A DNA stretch of 14,191 bases from Candidatus Brockarchaeota archaeon (GTDB taxonomy: Archaea; Thermoproteota; EX4484-205; DTQO01), in assembly GCA_017601265.1 (NCBI GenBank), contig JAFNJA010000014.1:1-14191 (forward strand). The letters are read 5' to 3'. The position numbers were made by a program, and so were the translations under genes. Positions 12,441-14,191 of the stretch are shown here, piece after piece; position 1 is the stretch's first letter; each line of letters begins with the position of its first letter. The notes beneath the pieces were generated by a model that was given only the letters and a program-made list of their open reading frames with translations, was not told the origin of the DNA and made no database searches.

Positions 12441-13187
12441 ATGGTGAACGCTTACGACGAGTTGTCGGAGGGTTTCGAAAGGATCGTGAAAGCCAAAGGA
12501 CTGCTATCCGCGAAGGTGAAGTGCTCCATCCTGGCTGGCGAGCGCCTGAAGCTCCCTTCCGGCGAGTACCTCGCGGCAAGGGGCGAGGAGGTGATATTGC
12601 ACGCCGAGGTTGACGGGGGCTACGGCCACGCTTTCACCACTTCCCCGAAGGAGTTCGAAGGCAGGGTAGGCGATGTTTTGAATTTCGTCCGCGGAGGCAA
12701 TTGCGAAAGGGCGATATACTTCGCCACCCTGAACGCCGCCCTCCACAAACTCAGGATGGTGGACGGGACGATACACTGCCGGCAGGGGGAGCCGGAGGCG
12801 TGCGGGGAGGAGCTCGCCAAACAGATCCTTTCCAGGTTCGGAAAAGCGAGGGTCGCCCACATAGGTTACCAGCCAGGGCACGTCAAGGCGTTGGCCCAAG
12901 CATTGGGCCCCGAGATGCTCTACGTGACGGACTTGGATCCGATGAACGTGGGCAAGGTGAAGTTCGGGGTCGAAATTCTCGACGGTTCCCGCAACCCGGA
13001 AGTCATCGGGAAAGCTGACGTGGCTTACATAACCGGAAGCGCCGCCGCCAACGGGACCCTGCCATCCCTTTTGGAATCTTGCGCGTCCTGCGGGTTGAAG
13101 CCGATCGTGTACGGGGTCACCGGAAAGGGAGCGTGCAAAATCCTCGGGCTGGAGGTTTTTTGCCCCTATGGGCACGATTCGTTGTGA
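12441..13187 (+). CDS. DUF4213/DUF364 'heavy-metal chelation' domain protein
   Basis: A 248-residue cytoplasmic protein of the DUF4213-DUF364 (PF13938/PF04016) type. The N-terminal enolase-like half (about 1-125) includes GYGHAFTTSPKEFEGRVGDVL and RAIYFATLNAAL. The C-terminal Rossmann-like half (about 130-248) contains AHIGYQPGHVKALAQALG, YVTDLDPMNVGKVKFGVEILDG, and ADVAYITGSAAANGTLPSLLE. The tail is rich in possible ligands: Cys214-x2-Cys217, Cys232, Cys241 and His245. The structure of a family member led to the suggestion of metal or metal-cofactor handling; the biochemical role is not known to me. ATG 12441 follows GGTGA by five bases. Its place after an ABC operon and before a ModA-like gene suggests processing or sensing of the transported substrate, which is inference. 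Confidence 0.9.
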   Translation: MVNAYDELSEGFERIVKAKGLLSAKVKCSILAGERLKLPSGEYLAARGEEVILHAEVDGGYGHAFTTSPKEFEGRVGDVLNFVRGGNCERAIYFATLNAALHKLRMVDGTIHCRQGEPEACGEELAKQILSRFGKARVAHIGYQPGHVKALAQALGPEMLYVTDLDPMNVGKVKFGVEILDGSRNPEVIGKADVAYITGSAAANGTLPSLLESCASCGLKPIVYGVTGKGACKILGLEVFCPYGHDSL

Positions 13188-13196
13188 TGGCGAAAT

Positions 13197-13251
13197 GGCG
13201 GCTTGCTATCGGACCCATTGTCCGATCTTCCTTCGCCTAAAAACCGCCGCC
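13197..13251 (+). terminator. Nested inverted repeat after the DUF364 gene
   Basis: An inner perfect 7-bp stem ATCGGAC (13208-13214) / GTCCGAT (13220-13226) with a five-base loop lies inside a 6-bp GGCGGC (13197-13202) / GCCGCC (13246-13251) pair. It begins 10 bases after the DUF364 stop and ends before the promoter of the next gene. It may end or process the upstream message, but no T-run follows. An operator or a regulatory RNA leader for the next gene is the alternative. Confidence 0.35.
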
Positions 13252-13289
13252 GTACGCTTGCCAGGCGCGCGGAAATTCCTCGCCGGGGA

Positions 13290-13301
13290 AAACGATAATA
13301 G
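13290..13301 (+). promoter_or_regulatory. TATA-like box of the ModA-like gene
   Basis: AACGATAATAG is the only AT-rich box in the gap. A start of transcription about 25 bases on (near 13321) leaves about 20 bases to the ATG at 13343, including AGGTGG as ribosome binding site. Confidence 0.35.
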
Positions 13302-13342
13302 TGAAGAGCGATGGCGGCATTAGGAAAGGTGGGCCTACGGGC

Positions 13343-14053
13343 ATGACGGCGCAATCGGGCGCGCAAACTTTCAAGATTTTCTCAACCGGATTGCCAGCCA
13401 TACCGCTCCACGGGGCTGCGAGGATATTCGAAGAAATGCACGGCGTCAGGTTCAAGATCGTGGCTGGAGAACCGTCAACCTGGCTTCCGAGGGTGAGGGA
13501 TGGAGAAGGAGACTTGGTTTGCGTGGGAGCCGAATACATGATGGACGACATCGAGGCGGAAGGTTTGATCCTCAGGGAAACAAGGGCGACCGTGGGTTAC
13601 AGGCGATCGATGATAATGGTCAGGAGGGGCAACCCCAGGGGCATAAGGACGATCCAAGACCTGGCCGAGATGGACGTCAAGTTGCTTGTTTGCAGGGGCG
13701 CCTGCCAAAAGGGCCTCTGGGACGACGTGGCAAGCAAGGCTATGGTCACGGACAAGATACGGAGCAAGATAGCCGAATACGGCGCCGGTTGCCTCGACAC
13801 GCTCCGGCGGTGGCGTAGAAGCGAAGGCAGGATAGACGCGGGGATCGTGTGGAACGTGTACGGAAGGGTTTGGCCGGCCTATTGCGAGATGATCGAGCTA
13901 CCCAGGGATATTGAAGTCTTCCGGAGCACCAACGTCGCGATCCTGAAATCTTGCTCTAACAGGGAATCGTTGCAGGATTTCGTGGGCTTCCTGCGCTCTG
14001 ATGAGAGCAGGCGGGTCTACGAAAAGTGGGGATGGATCACCAAAAAACCCTAG
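13343..14053 (+). CDS. ModA-like type 2 periplasmic-binding-fold protein without signal peptide
   Basis: A 236-residue protein of the PBP2 (ModA/WtpA-like) fold: TGLPAIPLHGAARIFEE at the start, the hinge segment YRRSMIMVRRGNPRGIRTIQDLAEM (about 92-116), AGIVWNVYGRVWPAY, and the family-typical end NVAILKSCSNRESLQDFVGFLRSDESRRVYEKWGW. Proteins of this shape bind molybdate, tungstate or similar ligands. Unlike transporter components it has no hydrophobic leader: the frame upstream meets stops at 13295-13300, so even the alternative GTG at 13301 gives only MKSDGGIRKGGPTG. It is therefore probably cytoplasmic, acting as a sensor, carrier or enzyme-like protein. Cys occurs at several positions (CRGACQKG, GAGC, AYCEM, KSC). 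I chose ATG 13343 because AGGTGG precedes it and the GTG lies at the edge of the TATA-like box. Confidence 0.83.
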   Translation: MTAQSGAQTFKIFSTGLPAIPLHGAARIFEEMHGVRFKIVAGEPSTWLPRVRDGEGDLVCVGAEYMMDDIEAEGLILRETRATVGYRRSMIMVRRGNPRGIRTIQDLAEMDVKLLVCRGACQKGLWDDVASKAMVTDKIRSKIAEYGAGCLDTLRRWRRSEGRIDAGIVWNVYGRVWPAYCEMIELPRDIEVFRSTNVAILKSCSNRESLQDFVGFLRSDESRRVYEKWGWITKKP

Positions 14054-14101
14054 CTTCCTAGGTCGGCCATCGATTTCGAGTAATACCCGTTCTAGGAAAG
14101 C
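14053..14101 (+). terminator. Inverted repeat at the end of the ModA-like gene
   Basis: GCTTCCTAG (14053-14061) and CTAGGAAAGC (14092-14101) can pair over nine bases with one bulged A and a 30-base loop, starting at the stop codon. It may mark the 3' end of the gene. The remaining bases to 14191 show nothing I can assign with confidence. Confidence 0.25.
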
Positions 14102-14191
14102 CTGCGCGGGCTACAACGTCCCTACTTCGCAGACGGTTTCTCGGCCCCCACATTCGCAACTGGAGGGGCTTCTCCTGCGGCCTAGGACTAG

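Noticed and set aside
14111..14191. Minus-strand open frame entering from the right edge and ending with a CECGG motif
   Set aside because: Only 26 codons are visible; too short to tell a gene end from chance.
1..14191. CRISPR arrays, insertion sequences, integrase or phage genes
   Set aside because: No regularly spaced repeats, transposase-like frames or terminal repeats were seen. Gene order and overlaps look like a stable chromosomal region.

Overview
The window looks like a piece of an archaeal chromosome. The evidence is TATA-type promoter boxes about 25-27 bases upstream of several start codons (some implying leaderless mRNAs), GGAGGTGA-type ribosome binding sites, frequent TTG and GTG starts, and two genes of tetrahydromethanopterin (H4MPT) biochemistry. 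A TACK-type anaerobe such as a Bathyarchaeia member is my guess; the sequence contains no rRNA or other marker that fixes the lineage.

Layout. Bases 1-318 hold the 3' end of an unrecognised Cys-rich gene. Bases 474-3380 (minus strand) are a compact ferrous-iron operon: a DtxR-family repressor, FeoA and FeoB, read from one promoter with a palindrome just downstream of its TATA box. Divergent from it is a small two-helix ferritin-like protein of the encapsulated-ferritin type (3514-3810). Bases 3811-4168 carry no convincing gene but contain a run of strong inverted repeats that could be a structured RNA. Then come a three-helix membrane protein and a winged-helix regulator (4169-4778), a typical archaeal pair, followed by a metallo-beta-lactamase-fold protein of the MJ0301/COG1237 type and a stand-alone MtrH methyltransferase (4822-6615).

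The right half is two ABC transport systems. The first (6806-9350) has the architecture of zinc/manganese ABC importers: ATPase, membrane permease and TroA-like binding protein, joined by 4-base TTGA overlaps. However, its binding protein lacks the canonical His/Asp ligands, and its promoter carries a perfect inverted repeat GTGTTAC-N14-GTAACAC. That repeat matches the NikR box consensus as I remember it, so nickel is the leading substrate candidate. The second (9578-14053) combines a NitT/TauT-type binding protein and permease with a ModC/WtpC-like ATPase carrying a C-terminal extension with two CxC pairs. It is followed by a DUF4213/DUF364 'heavy-metal chelation' protein and by a ModA-like binding protein that has no signal peptide.

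Taken together the window is a metal-homeostasis neighbourhood (iron uptake and storage, probable nickel uptake, and an unassigned metal or oxyanion system) beside H4MPT-dependent one-carbon genes. That suits an anaerobe whose C1 enzymes need Fe and Ni. The best candidate for something undescribed is the five-gene set at 9489-14053: hybrid transporter, Cys-rich ATPase tail, DUF364 protein, cytoplasmic ModA-like protein and phased repeats at the promoter.
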